The notes under the pieces: generated by a model
Told to the model about the DNA's origin: nothing
Seen by the model: only the letters and a program-made list of their open reading frames with translations
Databases searched by the model: none
Program-made: the position numbers and the translations under genes
Source: Colwellia marinimaniae
GTDB taxonomy: Bacteria > Pseudomonadota > Gammaproteobacteria > Enterobacterales > Alteromonadaceae
Assembly (NCBI RefSeq): GCF_002207865.1
Contig: NZ_BDQM01000003.1
Span: forward strand, 1 to 64,000
Reading direction: 5' to 3'
DNA: 64,000 bases
Part shown: piece after piece, positions 1-11,358 of the stretch
Position numbering within the stretch: position 1 is the first letter of the stretch
Layout of the letters: each line of letters begins with the position of its first letter

Positions 1-56
1 TGTAAGGACTGCGAGGTCTTGAGCTAACTGATACTAATTGCCCGTGAGGCTTAACC
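1..56 (+). rRNA. rrl: 23S ribosomal RNA, 3' end (partial)
   Basis: The first bases match the conserved 3' end of gammaproteobacterial 23S rRNA: a GAGCTAACTGATACTAAT segment followed by CCGTGAGGCTTAACC. The gene begins upstream of the window, so only the last helix region is visible. The 5S gene follows about 130 bases later on the same strand, as expected in an rrn operon. No tRNA gene is seen between 23S and 5S or after 5S. Confidence 0.93.
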
Positions 57-187
57 ATACAACACCCAAGTAGTTTTTGACTATAAAGTGTGTGTGAGAC
101 TGACATAAATATATAAAACACGTACTCGTGTTACTTGAATTGCTTTTGTAAACTTTTTATATCAAATTTCTAGATTGTACCCTTTTT

Positions 188-305
188 TGTTTAGCGACCA
201 TAGCGCTGTGGCCCCACCTGATCCCATTCCGAACTCAGAAGTGAAACGCAGTTGCGCCGATGGTAGTGTGGGAGTTCCCATGTGAGAGTAGGACATTGCT
301 AAACT
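188..305 (+). rRNA. rrf: 5S ribosomal RNA
   Basis: The segment contains the 5S signatures CCACCTGATCCCATTCCGAA, CTCAGAAGTGAAACG and GATGGTAGTGTGGG, with the terminal helix closed by GTTTAGC (189-195) and GCTAAAC (298-304). Length is about 118 nt, normal for 5S. It is the last gene of the rRNA operon and is followed at once by a strong hairpin terminator. Exact ends are uncertain by a base or two. Confidence 0.95.
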
Positions 306-316
306 TCTATTTAAGA

Positions 317-345
317 AACCCGTAGTTGATGCTACGGGTTTTTTG
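317..345 (+). terminator. rho-independent terminator of the rrn operon
   Basis: A perfect 9-bp stem, AACCCGTAG with CTACGGGTT, around a 6-nt loop is followed by a T run. It sits directly after the 5S gene and ends the rRNA operon. Confidence 0.9.
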
Positions 346-432
346 CTTTCTGGGATTTTAAAATAAGCGCGAATAAATTCCCGCCTACAGTATGAGAGCT
401 GTGTAGGCGGGATTTCAATCGCGCAAGGTAAT

Positions 433-500
433 AGCACCGAAGATAGTAAGCGTGTGGGTGTATTTCTCTTTATGTGAGGTCACTCCTTTGCATCAGGACA
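433..500. repeat. dispersed repeat module (copy 1)
   Basis: A stretch containing CGAAGATAGTAAGCGTGTGG and TTTATGTGAGGTCACTCC recurs, with small changes, near 650-700, and its second half recurs near 2468-2495. Each copy lies next to a hairpin array. No coding potential is seen. It appears to be part of a larger repeated rrn-downstream block. Confidence 0.6.
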
Positions 501-552
501 ATATGCTCAGGATAATTTCTCAGGATAATATGCTCCTGCATTATCCTAATAA

Positions 553-638
553 GTGGCATCCATGCCACGTCTGCATTATCTAATAAGGTACATCCTGTAC
601 CGTCTGCATTATCCTAATAAGTGGCATCCATGTACGTC
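553..638. repeat. 34-bp-period covarying hairpin array 1
   Basis: Three inverted repeats start at 553, 587 and 621, exactly 34 bases apart. The arms differ: GTGGCAT/ATGCCAC, GGTACA/TGTACC, and a hybrid with the left arm of the first type and the right arm of the second. The linkers are nearly constant (GTCTGCATTATC-CTAATAA). Variable paired arms between constant linkers distinguish this from a simple direct repeat. Related units occur at 944 and 2546. No ORF is present. Confidence 0.75.
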
Positions 639-699
639 AAGTAGTTGTGTCGAAGCTAGTAAGTGTGTGGGTGTTCTTATTTTATGTGAGGTCACTCCT

Positions 700-713
700 G
701 TGAATCCATTCAC
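700..713. repeat. hairpin repeat GTGAATCCATTCAC
   Basis: This 14-bp inverted repeat has the same CC loop and following GTC as the units of the 34-bp arrays. A near-copy (GTGAATACATTCAC) lies at 2649-2662. In both places it is followed by CAGTAGGACATT, which resembles the 3' part of 5S rRNA. Confidence 0.6.
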
Positions 714-854
714 GTCAGTAGGACATTCTCGATTTCTATTAAGAAAAACCCGATTCATAAGAGTCGGGCTTTTTGCTGTCTGGGATTTGAAACAATTACT
801 AATAAGTGCGAATAAATTCCCGCCTACATATTGTGGCCCCACCTGATCCCATTC
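714..854 (+). repeat. decayed partial duplication of the 5S gene and its downstream region
   Basis: Bases 716-790 resemble 286-358: AGTAGGACATT, CTATTAAGAAA, a CCCG...CGGG terminator, then TTTTTGCTGTCTGGGATTT. Bases 800-829 repeat 361-388 (GCGAATAAATTCCCGCCTAC). Bases 832-854 are identical over 23 nt to 207-229 inside the 5S gene. The order of pieces is scrambled, so this is not a functional 5S gene. It points to past recombination or array contraction between rrn copies. Confidence 0.7.
746..774 (+). terminator. duplicated rrn-type terminator
   Basis: A CCCGATTC / GAGTCGGG stem (one G-T pair) with a 4-nt loop is followed by five Ts. It is the diverged counterpart of the terminator after the 5S gene and lies inside the duplicated block. 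Confidence 0.7.
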
Positions 855-943
855 ACTCTTCTCTAACGGAAAGTGCCGCAGCGCTTCAAAAGTTGAATAT
901 GCTGCTTGCCATCAGGATATGTGCTCTTGCATTATCCTAATAA

Positions 944-983
944 GTGGCATCCATGCCACGTCTGCATTCTCTATAAGTTACAT
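944..983. repeat. hairpin array 2, interrupted by the IS
   Basis: A GTGGCATCCATGCCAC hairpin (944-959) and a GTCTGCATTCTCTATAA linker lead into GTTACAT (977-983), where the insertion element begins. The missing half, CCATGTAAC, is found at 2387-2395 on the far side of the element. Joining the two restores a hairpin of the same family as in the other arrays. Confidence 0.7.
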
Positions 984-2386
984 ATATGAACCCACTCCGT
1001 TTGCAAGATATTTGATCATAGTGTGAGAGGTAAATCATTGCTCTCATATATCCGGCCTGTTTATGGAAGATTTTTACTTCCTGGCCCCGATGGTTATTTG
1101 CGCTCATTCTCCTCATCATCCATACGGCTTATTAAGAGCCGAAGCAGCTAGAAGGTTTTGAATGAGCCGGTCTGACCTATCTCACCATCCGATCTTTTAT
1201 CTTTTGCAACTGAAGTAAAGGGTTTTACCTTTATTTAATAAGTAATAGTGTTTTTCACTAATACGATTAAATTTCTATTACATGGCTGGGCGGTATGTTT
1301 CACCCTTTGCCATAATGACCCATGCTATTCTTGCAAGCTTGTTGGCGACTGCTACACAGGCTTTATTGTGCCCCCTACGTTTGAGTAGTGCCTGAGCCCA
1401 AAGACTGAAACGATCATTTTTCTTCTCCGAATGCCTTAATACCACTCTTGCTCCATGTATCAATAACGTCCTCAAATAGCTAATGCCTCGTTTACTGATA
1501 TCTAATAACCTCGGCTTTCCACCCGTTGAATGTTGACCTGGAACTAAACCAATCCATGCGGATAAATGACGCCCATTAACAAAGTCTTTTCCATCGCCAG
1601 CCGCGGCATAAAGTGCAATCGATGTGATAGCACCAATACTTAACACATCACCTAGCCGAGTACATACGTCATTATTTTTATTCGCTATTTGTATTTTCGT
1701 ATCACAATGTACAAGCAGATCATCCATAGCGCGAAACTCTTCAAGTAGCTTGTTAAAAAACGCTTTGGACATCACAGTTAAGTCATTTTCTGCATCTTCA
1801 ATAATTGAAGGTAATTCATTTCGTATTGCTGAGATACCTTTTTTGATCACGATGCCATATTCAGCGAGCAACCCTCGTATTTGATTGGCTAAAGCCGTTC
1901 TTTCTTTTTTACACGTTCTCGTTGGCGATGGACATTTTGCAAGTCTTGCTATTCAACCGATTTAATGGGCACAAATCGCATGCTAGCACGTTGTGATGCT
2001 TCCGCTATTGCTTGAGCATCGTTGGAATCATTTTTATTTCCTTTAACAAAAGGCTTTACATATTGTTGTCTATTAATTTGACTTGGTGACCTTGCTTGAT
2101 AAATTCTCTTGCCCAATAGTTTGCACCACCACAAGCTTCCATCACTACAATACTAGGCTCAAGTTTGGCAAAATAAGCTAATAGCTGTTTACGCTTGAGC
2201 TGCTCCTTTATAACCAATCGCCCGGTATGATTAATCGCAAACGAATGAAAGATAGATTTTGCTATATCAAGTCCAACTGTTGTAATCTTCATTATGCCCA
2301 CTCCGCTTTTGTTAAATGGTATGTTTACACTTCCATTTTGGCCCATTCCGAGGCCGTTAGAAAGTGGAGTGGGTTCATACCATTAT
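984..2386 (-). mobile_element. IS110-family (IS1111-type) insertion sequence, decayed
   Basis: A perfect 14-bp inverted repeat, TATGAACCCACTCC at 985-998 and its complement at 2366-2379, brackets a broken IS110-family transposase on the minus strand. If seven further bases at the right end are counted, the repeats are subterminal, as is known for IS1111-type elements, and the hairpin target is restored exactly. About 280 bases lie between the transposase stop and the left end, against fewer than 100 upstream of its start, which also fits the IS1111 layout. No target duplication is seen, as is usual for this family. Boundaries are inferred to within a few bases. Confidence 0.8.
1278..2292 (-). 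pseudogene. IS110-family transposase, broken by frameshifts and a stop
   Basis: The N-terminal RuvC-like part begins MKITTVGLDIAK and contains VVMEACGGANYW. A second frame continues with YVKPFVKGNKNDSNDAQAIAEA, typical of the DEDD domain. A third frame carries the C-terminal Transposase_20 part (LSIGAITSIALYAA, WIGLVPGQHSTGGK, RRGHNKACVAVANKLARI). The frames are split by a frameshift near 2075, an in-frame TAG near 1952, and a frameshift in an A-rich run near 1910. Without these the protein would be about 335 residues, normal for the family. The gene is therefore inactive as written. Confidence 0.85.
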
Positions 2387-2545
2387 CCATGTAACCTCAT
2401 AGTAACGCGACATGAGTTAATCCTTTCATGTCAAAGTCGGTGCGTTGCAGGAATTGCATGTGGATGTTCTTCTCTTTATGTGAGGTCACTCCTGTGCATC
2501 AGGGCAATAAGCTCAGGATAATATGCTCCTGCATTATCCTAATAA

Positions 2546-2630
2546 GTGGCATCCATGCCACGTCTGTATTATCTTATAAGGTACGTCCTGTACCGTCTGC
2601 ATTGTCAAATAAGTAACTCCATGTAAAGTC
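2546..2630. repeat. 34-bp-period covarying hairpin array 3
   Basis: Three units start at 2546, 2580 and 2613 with arms GTGGCAT/ATGCCAC, GGTAC/GTACC and an imperfect GTAAC/GTAAA pair. They are joined by linkers GTCTGTATTATCTTATAA and GTCTGCATTGTCAAATAA. Order and arm types match array 1. The array is preceded, as at 486-540, by a GCTCAGGATAATATGCTCCTGC segment. Confidence 0.7.
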
Positions 2631-2639
2631 ATGATACTT

Positions 2640-2958
2640 ATAGCATTAGTGAATACATTCACGTCAGTAGGACATTGTCGATTTATATTCGTTCTTAGCT
2701 ACAAAGGAAAAGCCCGTTAGGTAAGTAACGATTTTGGTAATTGTGTGATTTTTTGTTGTCAGCAAGAAGCATCTGTCGCGTTTTTAAGCTCTATATCATC
2801 GTTGATCGCTAGACAACCTGCCTGCTATTTATTTTAGCCTTAAACAGGTCAAATAAAGCGTTTAATTCAATAATCTCTATGGTACTTAATGAGATGATAA
2901 CTTCTTTGTTGAATATATGATAAACGCACAAATAAAGGAAGTTGCCTGCCCTAATATC
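2640..2958. other. intergenic stretch with a degraded 5S-tail remnant
   Basis: Bases 2649-2680 again carry the GTGAATACATTCAC hairpin followed by GTCAGTAGGACATTGTCG, a degraded relative of the 5S 3' end. From about 2700 to the atp promoter no reading frame, RNA gene or repeat could be supported. Confidence 0.5.
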
Positions 2959-2986
2959 TTGCAAAATAACCTGAGTTCAGTATACT
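2959..2986 (+). promoter_or_regulatory. candidate sigma70 promoter for the atp operon
   Basis: TTGCAA and TATACT are separated by 16 bases, about 85 bases upstream of atpI. The match to the consensus is fair, and it is the best pair seen in the leader. The leader downstream is AT-rich and contains a TATAGTT/AACTATA inverted repeat. Confidence 0.45.
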
Positions 2987-3070
2987 TACGCAAACTTTTT
3001 ATAGTTAAAGTTTTTACTTTAAAAACTATAACACATACGAGTTTTTTCGTAATTTAGAAACAAGTCAACT

Positions 3071-3457
3071 ATGAGTAATACATTAACAAAAGTTGGACGG
3101 GAATTTGCTTTTAAGCAAATTCTGTTAATGATTGTTGTCGTTTTTATTATAACGCTGACAGTCTATTTTTTTTGGGGTTTTTTACATGCTAAGTCAGCCT
3201 TTGTCGGTGGTTTTGTTGCCATAGTCCCGAATATGATTTTTGCATACAAAGCTTTCCGTTATGCAGGAGCTCAGTCGTCAAGCAAGGTGATGGAATCTTT
3301 TTATAGTGGCGTAAAATTTAAAATGTTATACACCGCGTTATTATTTGCACTAGCTTTGAAGTTTTTAGTGCTTATACCCGCAGCATTCTTGACTACATAT
3401 TGCGTAGTAGTGTTTTTACCACTATTACTGCCAGTTTTTTTAATAAAAAATAATTAA
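3071..3457 (+). CDS. atpI: ATP synthase protein I
   Basis: This 128-residue, strongly hydrophobic protein is the first gene of the ATP synthase operon. AtpI is a small membrane protein thought to help assemble the c-ring and is not part of the final enzyme. Segments around residues 17-37, 39-58 and 80-125 look membrane-spanning. Sequence conservation in this family is weak, so the call rests mainly on size, hydrophobicity and position 43 bases ahead of atpB. Confidence 0.85.
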   Translation: MSNTLTKVGREFAFKQILLMIVVVFIITLTVYFFWGFLHAKSAFVGGFVAIVPNMIFAYKAFRYAGAQSSSKVMESFYSGVKFKMLYTALLFALALKFLVLIPAAFLTTYCVVVFLPLLLPVFLIKNN

Positions 3458-3497
3458 CTGGCGCTAACAAATTTATAAACTTTAACTTTTGGGATAA

Positions 3498-4355
<858 letters not shown>

Positions 4356-4372
4356 GTAGAAAACTTTTTTAA

Positions 4373-4633
<261 letters not shown>

Positions 4634-4673
4634 TTTTATCATTTGAACAGCTTACTATTAAGGAGGAGCGGTT

Positions 4674-5144
4674 GTGAATTTAAACGCCACTCTAATTGGG
4701 GAATTAATAGCATTTCTATTTTTTGTTTGGTTCTGCATGAAGTATGTATGGCCACCATTAAACGGTGCTATTGAAGCTCGCCAGGAGAAAATCAAAGATG
4801 GTTTAGCTGCTTCAGACCGTGCTGAAAAAGACTTGGCTCTAGCCCAAGAAAAAGCAACGGCACAACTAAAAGAAGCTAAAGCTCAAGCCGCATCAATTAT
4901 TGATGCAGCGAAAAAGCACGAAGCTAAAATTGTTGAAGAAGCTGCTGGTAAAGCAGAAGTTGAGAAAGAAAAAATCTTAGCTGCTGGCCAAACAGAAATT
5001 GAAACTGAACGTAACCGAGTGAAAGAGGAATTGCGCATACAAGTTGCACTTCTTGCTGTTGCCGGTGCCGAGAAAATTCTCGAACGTTCAATAGATGCCG
5101 CTGAACATAGCGATATCTTAGATAAACTCGTCGCTGAGTTGTAA
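4674..5144 (+). CDS. atpF: F0F1 ATP synthase subunit b
   Basis: The 156-residue peripheral-stalk subunit has one N-terminal membrane segment (about residues 5-25) and a long charged helix rich in Ala, Glu and Lys that forms the b-dimer coiled coil. It starts with GTG behind a strong AGGAGG at 4661-4666. Length equals that of E. coli AtpF. The next gene begins only 10 bases after its stop. Confidence 0.97.
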   Translation: MNLNATLIGELIAFLFFVWFCMKYVWPPLNGAIEARQEKIKDGLAASDRAEKDLALAQEKATAQLKEAKAQAASIIDAAKKHEAKIVEEAAGKAEVEKEKILAAGQTEIETERNRVKEELRIQVALLAVAGAEKILERSIDAAEHSDILDKLVAEL

Positions 5145-5154
5145 GGGGAGCTTT

Positions 5155-5688
5155 ATGTCTGAATTGGCAACTATCGCACGTCCTTATGGTAAAGCAGCGT
5201 TTGATTTTGCTGTTGAAACAAATGCTCTTGACAGTTGGCTTAGCCAACTAACATTTGCTGCTCAGGTTTCTGAAAATGAAACTATTGTGGACTACCTTAC
5301 TGGCGGTGCATCGGTTGAGCAGGTCACCTCATTATTTTTAAATGTATGTGGTGAACAAGTAAATAGTCAAGTCCAGAATTTATTGAAAATAATGGCAGAA
5401 AATAGACGCTTGCAAGCGCTACCACATGTTTTAACCGAGTTCTGTTTACTTAAAGCAGAATACGAGAAAACTATTGAAGTGGACGTAACCTCTGCTGTAG
5501 AAATTACAGTTGAGCAGGAAACGAAAATTAGCGCCGCGCTTGAAAAACGCTTGGCACGTAAAGTTAAGCTCAATTGTAAAGTAGATGCGTCCATTATTTC
5601 TGGTTTGATTATTAAAGCAGATGATATGGTGATTGATGGTTCTATCCAAGGTAAATTGAACCGTTTAGCACAAACATTACAATCCTAG
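5155..5688 (+). CDS. atpH: F0F1 ATP synthase subunit delta
   Basis: The 177-residue delta subunit links the b stalk to the top of F1. The N-terminal [15 protein letters not shown] and the C-terminal [20 protein letters not shown] match the family ends. AGGGGAG lies just ahead of the ATG. Position between atpF and atpA is standard. Confidence 0.96.
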   Translation: MSELATIARPYGKAAFDFAVETNALDSWLSQLTFAAQVSENETIVDYLTGGASVEQVTSLFLNVCGEQVNSQVQNLLKIMAENRRLQALPHVLTEFCLLKAEYEKTIEVDVTSAVEITVEQETKISAALEKRLARKVKLNCKVDASIISGLIIKADDMVIDGSIQGKLNRLAQTLQS

Positions 5689-5713
5689 CACTGATAAATT
5701 AAGGGAACAGAGC

Positions 5714-7255
5714 ATGCAACTGAATTCCACTGAAATCGCTGAACTGATCAAAAAACGTATTGGACAGTTTAACGTTGTCAGCGAAGCTCGTAACGAAGGT
5801 ACTATCGTTTCTGTAACAGACGGTATCATTCGTATCCATGGCCTTGCAGAAGTAATGCAAGGTGAAATGATCGAACTTCCTGGTGGCCGTTATGCTATCG
5901 CATTAAACTTAGACCGTGATTCGGTCGGCGCGGTAGTTATGGGACCGTACGCGGATCTCGCTGAAGGACAAAAAGTAAAATGTACTGGTCGTATATTGGA
6001 AGTTCCAGTAGGACCAGGCTTATTAGGTCGCGTAGTAAACACTTTAGGTGAGCCAATTGATGGCAAAGGCCCTATCGAAAACGATGGCTTTGCTCCTGTT
6101 GAAGTACAAGCTCCAGGTGTTATCGAACGTCAATCAGTTAACCAACCAGTACAAACTGGTATCAAGTCAATTGATGCAATGATTCCAATTGGCCGTGGTC
6201 AACGTGAATTAATCATTGGTGATCGTCAAATTGGTAAGTCTGCCATCGCAATAGATGCCATTATTAACCAAAAAGATACCGGCATTAAATGTATTTATGT
6301 TGCGATTGGTCAAAAATCTTCTACCGTTGCTAACGTAGTACGTAAGTTAGAAGACCATGGCGCTCTAGAAAATACTATTATTGTGGTTGCTTCAGCTTCT
6401 GAAGCTGCTGCCTTAATATACTTAGCACCATACGCGGGTTGTTCAATGGGTGAATACTTCCGTGACCGCGGTGAAGATGCGTTGATCGTATATGATGATT
6501 TGTCTAAGCAAGCTGTTGCTTACCGTCAAATTTCATTACTACTTCGTCGTCCGCCAGGTCGTGAAGCCTACCCAGGTGATGTTTTCTATCTTCATAGTCG
6601 TTTATTAGAGCGTGCTGCTCGAGTAAATGTAGCTTATGTAGAAAAATTCACCAAGGGTGCGGTAAAAGGTAAAACGGGTTCTTTAACTGCCTTACCTATT
6701 ATTGAAACTCAAGGCGGTGATGTATCTGCATTCGTTCCAACGAACGTTATCTCAATTACCGATGGTCAGATATTCTTAGAGTCTAGTTTGTTTAACTCAG
6801 GCATTCGTCCAGCGGTAAATGCAGGTTTATCTGTATCGCGTGTTGGTGGTGCTGCACAAACAAAAATCATCAAGAAACTTGGTGGTGGTATCCGTTTAGC
6901 ATTAGCTCAATACCGTGAATTAGCTGCGTTTGCTCAATTTGCCTCAGATTTAGATGACGCCACTCGTGCTCAATTAGAGCATGGTCAACGTGTGACTGAA
7001 TTAATGAAGCAAAAGCAATACAGCCCATTATCAGTAGCTGAAACTGCAATATCATTATTTGCTGCAGAAAAAGGTTTCTTGATCGATATTGCGGTTAATA
7101 AGATCAATGATTTTGAAGATGCATTACATATTTATGTAAATAATGAGTATGCTGAGTTGATGGCTAATATCAACGAAACAGGTAACTACGATAAAGACAT
7201 CGAAGCCAGTTTGACTAAAGCACTTGAAACATTCAAGTCTACGCAAACTTGGTAA
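5714..7255 (+). CDS. atpA: F0F1 ATP synthase subunit alpha
   Basis: The 513-residue alpha subunit carries the non-catalytic nucleotide site. The P-loop GDRQIGKS is at residues 169-176 and the conserved block [20 protein letters not shown] is intact. Length matches E. coli (513). AGGGA precedes the ATG. No lesion is visible. Confidence 0.98.
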   Translation: MQLNSTEIAELIKKRIGQFNVVSEARNEGTIVSVTDGIIRIHGLAEVMQGEMIELPGGRYAIALNLDRDSVGAVVMGPYADLAEGQKVKCTGRILEVPVGPGLLGRVVNTLGEPIDGKGPIENDGFAPVEVQAPGVIERQSVNQPVQTGIKSIDAMIPIGRGQRELIIGDRQIGKSAIAIDAIINQKDTGIKCIYVAIGQKSSTVANVVRKLEDHGALENTIIVVASASEAAALIYLAPYAGCSMGEYFRDRGEDALIVYDDLSKQAVAYRQISLLLRRPPGREAYPGDVFYLHSRLLERAARVNVAYVEKFTKGAVKGKTGSLTALPIIETQGGDVSAFVPTNVISITDGQIFLESSLFNSGIRPAVNAGLSVSRVGGAAQTKIIKKLGGGIRLALAQYRELAAFAQFASDLDDATRAQLEHGQRVTELMKQKQYSPLSVAETAISLFAAEKGFLIDIAVNKINDFEDALHIYVNNEYAELMANINETGNYDKDIEASLTKALETFKSTQTW

Positions 7256-7290
7256 GACCTATCTATTAACTAGTTTCGGAGAGAAGAGTC

Positions 7291-8160
7291 ATGGCCGTTG
7301 GTAAAGAAATAAAAACCAAGATTGCGAGTGTGCAAAACACTCAAAAGATCACGAAAGCTATGGAAATGGTTGCTGCTTCAAAAATGCGTAAAGCTCAAGA
7401 AAGCATGAGAGCCTCTCGTCCATATGCAGAAAATATACGAAATGTGATCGGTCATATCGCGCTTGGTAACTTAGAATATCGCCATCCATATATGGAAGAG
7501 CGTGAAGTTAAGCGTGTTGGCTATATTGTTGTATCAACCGATCGTGGTTTGTGTGGTGGTTTAAATATTAACTTATTTAAGCAAGTACTAGCTGATGCTG
7601 CTAAATGGCAATCATCTGATGCTGAAGTTGAGGTTGAATTTTCGGTAGTGGGTGCAAAAGCCACGTCGTTTTTCAACAACATGGGCGCTAAGGTTTTAGC
7701 TCAAATCTCAGGTCTGGGTGATGCTCCTTCACTTGCCGATTTAATCGGTAGTGTGAAGGTCATGTTAAATGCATATAACGATGGTAAAATTGACAGACTA
7801 TTTATTGTTTACAATAAGTTTGTTAATACCATGACGCAAGTGCCAACAATTGATCAATTGTTACCTTTGCCTAAATCTGACGATGAAAATATGAAATATC
7901 GTTGGGATTATATTTACGAACCTGATGCTAACGTATTGTTAGATCAATTATTGGTTCGTTATGTAGAATCGCAAGTATATCAAGGCGTGGTAGAAAACAT
8001 CGCCTGTGAACAAGCTTCCCGTATGGTAGCGATGAAGTCAGCGACAGATAATGCTAGTGACTTGATTGATGATTTACAATTGATATACAACAAAGCGCGT
8101 CAATCAGCAATCACTCAAGAGTTAGGTGAAATTGTTGCTGGTGCTGCTGCGGTTAGCTAA
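7291..8160 (+). CDS. atpG: F0F1 ATP synthase subunit gamma
   Basis: The 289-residue central rotor shaft subunit has the N-terminal helix [20 protein letters not shown], the [11 protein letters not shown] motif, and the C-terminal helix ending [17 protein letters not shown]. These terminal helices form the coiled coil inside the alpha-beta barrel. GGAGAGAAG precedes the ATG. Length matches the family. Confidence 0.98.
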   Translation: MAVGKEIKTKIASVQNTQKITKAMEMVAASKMRKAQESMRASRPYAENIRNVIGHIALGNLEYRHPYMEEREVKRVGYIVVSTDRGLCGGLNINLFKQVLADAAKWQSSDAEVEVEFSVVGAKATSFFNNMGAKVLAQISGLGDAPSLADLIGSVKVMLNAYNDGKIDRLFIVYNKFVNTMTQVPTIDQLLPLPKSDDENMKYRWDYIYEPDANVLLDQLLVRYVESQVYQGVVENIACEQASRMVAMKSATDNASDLIDDLQLIYNKARQSAITQELGEIVAGAAAVS

Positions 8161-8245
8161 GTTTTTTCTTAAATAGATGAGCTTAGGGCAAATAACAAAT
8201 TTCGTAATTTAACGACAAGCTAATTAACTATTAATATTTAGTTAG

Positions 8246-9652
<1,407 letters not shown>

Positions 9653-9657
9653 TCATT

Positions 9658-9722
9658 TGTAGGTCGTCCTTTAGGGCGTCATGGTTTTTATAAATATGTG
9701 ATGGGCTAAAGCCCAACCTACA
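9658..9722. repeat. 65-bp MITE-like inverted repeat between atpD and atpC
   Basis: The ends TGTAGGT (9658) and ACCTACA (9716) are perfect inverted repeats. Inside lie two smaller hairpins, CGTCCTTTAGGGCG and GGGCTAAAGCCC. The block fills most of the atpD-atpC gap. It would form a structured RNA in the operon transcript. No coding potential is seen. Confidence 0.7.
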
Positions 9723-9741
9723 ATTAAAGAGGTCAAGTTAA

Positions 9742-10167
9742 ATGGCATTATTAAGTGTTCATCTAAATGTAGTTAGTGCAGAAGAAAGCTTGTTTTCTGG
9801 TAGCATTAAATCATTGCAGATCACAGGTAGTGAAGGTGAGTTAGGCATTTTGCCTGGTCACGCACCTTTATTAACCTCACTAAAACCTGGTATGGTATTG
9901 ATCACCAAAAGTGACGGCACTGAAGAAGTGATCTATCTTTCTGGTGGTATGTTAGAAGTTCAACCAAACAAGGTTACCGTGTTAGCTGATGTAGCTACCC
10001 GTAGTGCTGATTTGGACGAACAAGCAGTACTTGAAGCTAAGCATAGGGCAGAAGAAAACATTAACGCTAATGGCGGTGATGTTGACTATGCTGCTGCCGC
10101 GGCTGAATTAGCTCGTGCTGTAGCGCAATTACGTGTTATCCAAGTGACTAAGAAAAAGGTTAGCTAG
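9742..10167 (+). CDS. atpC: F0F1 ATP synthase subunit epsilon
   Basis: The 141-residue epsilon subunit regulates the rotor. It has the beta-sandwich motif [20 protein letters not shown] and a C-terminal helical hairpin rich in Ala and Arg. AAAGAGG lies ahead of the ATG. It closes the operon, which ends at a strong hairpin terminator about 85 bases downstream. Confidence 0.97.
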   Translation: MALLSVHLNVVSAEESLFSGSIKSLQITGSEGELGILPGHAPLLTSLKPGMVLITKSDGTEEVIYLSGGMLEVQPNKVTVLADVATRSADLDEQAVLEAKHRAEENINANGGDVDYAAAAAELARAVAQLRVIQVTKKKVS

Positions 10168-10251
10168 TTTATCTAGTGATCATATCTTCAGGGTTAGTGA
10201 TTTCTGACTTTTATAACTAAGAGTTAAGAAGTGAATAATGATACTGATTTT

Positions 10252-10287
10252 AAAAGCCGCTTACTCCTAGAGTAAAGCGGCTTTTTT
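10252..10287 (+). terminator. rho-independent terminator of the atp operon
   Basis: AAAAGCCGCTTTACT-type arms (AAAAGCCGC...ACT and AGT...GCGGCTTTTTT) form a GC-rich stem followed by six Ts, about 85 bases after atpC. Confidence 0.9.
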
Positions 10288-10386
10288 GTCTCTGTCACAC
10301 TCTGAGTGAAGAGTATATAAAGAATAGCAATAGACACTTTATAAAGAGTCAGTAAGTTCGCAAGCAGTATTGATTCACTGTCGGTA

Positions 10387-11343
10387 TCAATTACGGGGAT
10401 TAACCATCGACATTAACTTTGGTACAGCAAGGGCGTGTGCACTAGCAAAATGGTCGAAGGCAGACCACTGCTCTATAGCTAAGGCATATAATCGATTGTC
10501 TGCTGGTAAGTTTTTACTATTATCAAAATACCATAAACCATTAATATAAAAGCTATAGAGAATGTAGTAGTTCAGTAATTTAAGATTAGGCTGGTAACTA
10601 GCGACTAATTTTCTATAGTCATTAACTATCCCCGCTATATGGTGGTCAGCAATATTGTTTACTGCGATAAACATGGCCAAATCGAATTCCACCGGTGCGA
10701 AATGTGCACATTCAAAATCTATTAGCCAAGATTTTTGCTGCTCATCTAGTAAAATATTAGTGAAATTAATATCACCATGACAAAGCATGCTAGGGCTCTG
10801 TGAAGCCTCAATTAGCCTGTTAATAGAGCAAGACAATGACTTGCTCACATTATCTAAAAAGTGCCTCTGTTTTGCTAGTAAAGGGCTAGGGTCAGTTAAT
10901 AAGCGGCTGACTGACTGTCTAATGTTCAGAGGATGAATCGCTTGTTTGGTAAGTGAACTAGGTAATTGATGTAACTGTGCCATGAGCGTCAGTGCAATTG
11001 AAATCTTGCGCTCAATTTTAAGCTCAGCATCAGCAAGCGCGATACCGTTAATAAACTCAGTCACTAACCATTGTTCATCATGATAAATTACCTCTGGGCT
11101 AAAGTGGTTTTTTTTTACTTGCCCTGAACTTTCCTTAACACAATAAAGGGCAGCAAGCAGGGCACAAGATACTTCAGTATTAGCGGTATCTTGATTAAGT
11201 TTTTTAGCAAAAAACACCTGCGAAGCGGTGCTAACCTTAATAGCCGTTTGACTCAAGCCATCCGTTAATAAACTAATGGCCTGAATCTCGGTAAAACAAG
11301 GCAAAGATTGCAGAGAGTTAATAATATCTATAGGAACAAGCAT
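10387..11343 (-). CDS. APH/choline-kinase-type phosphotransferase, predicted thiamine kinase
   Basis: The 318-residue protein has the kinase-like motif CHGDINFTN (HGD at 189-191, N196) and the metal-binding LIDFECAHF with D209. These are shared by aminoglycoside phosphotransferases, choline kinases and thiamine kinase ThiK. The gene is last in a minus-strand operon that begins with a TPP riboswitch and includes a PnuC-type transporter and a thiamine-binding protein. Phosphorylation of imported thiamine is therefore the best inference, but the sequence alone would also allow another small alcohol or amino-sugar substrate. It starts 15 bases after the pnuC stop. Confidence 0.8.
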   Translation of the reverse strand: MLVPIDIINSLQSLPCFTEIQAISLLTDGLSQTAIKVSTASQVFFAKKLNQDTANTEVSCALLAALYCVKESSGQVKKNHFSPEVIYHDEQWLVTEFINGIALADAELKIERKISIALTLMAQLHQLPSSLTKQAIHPLNIRQSVSRLLTDPSPLLAKQRHFLDNVSKSLSCSINRLIEASQSPSMLCHGDINFTNILLDEQQKSWLIDFECAHFAPVEFDLAMFIAVNNIADHHIAGIVNDYRKLVASYQPNLKLLNYYILYSFYINGLWYFDNSKNLPADNRLYALAIEQWSAFDHFASAHALAVPKLMSMVNPRN

Positions 11344-11358
11344 ATAACAACTATAGCC

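Noticed and set aside
553..638. The 34-bp repeats as a CRISPR array
   Set aside because: The variable parts are self-complementary hairpins of about 15 bases, not unique spacers, the constant part is only about 18 bases, and no cas gene is present.
553..846. Plus-strand 97-codon frame over the hairpin array and the duplicated 5S region
   Set aside because: It reads through hairpin repeats and a terminator, has no ribosome site and no protein character; the opposite frame is equally open.
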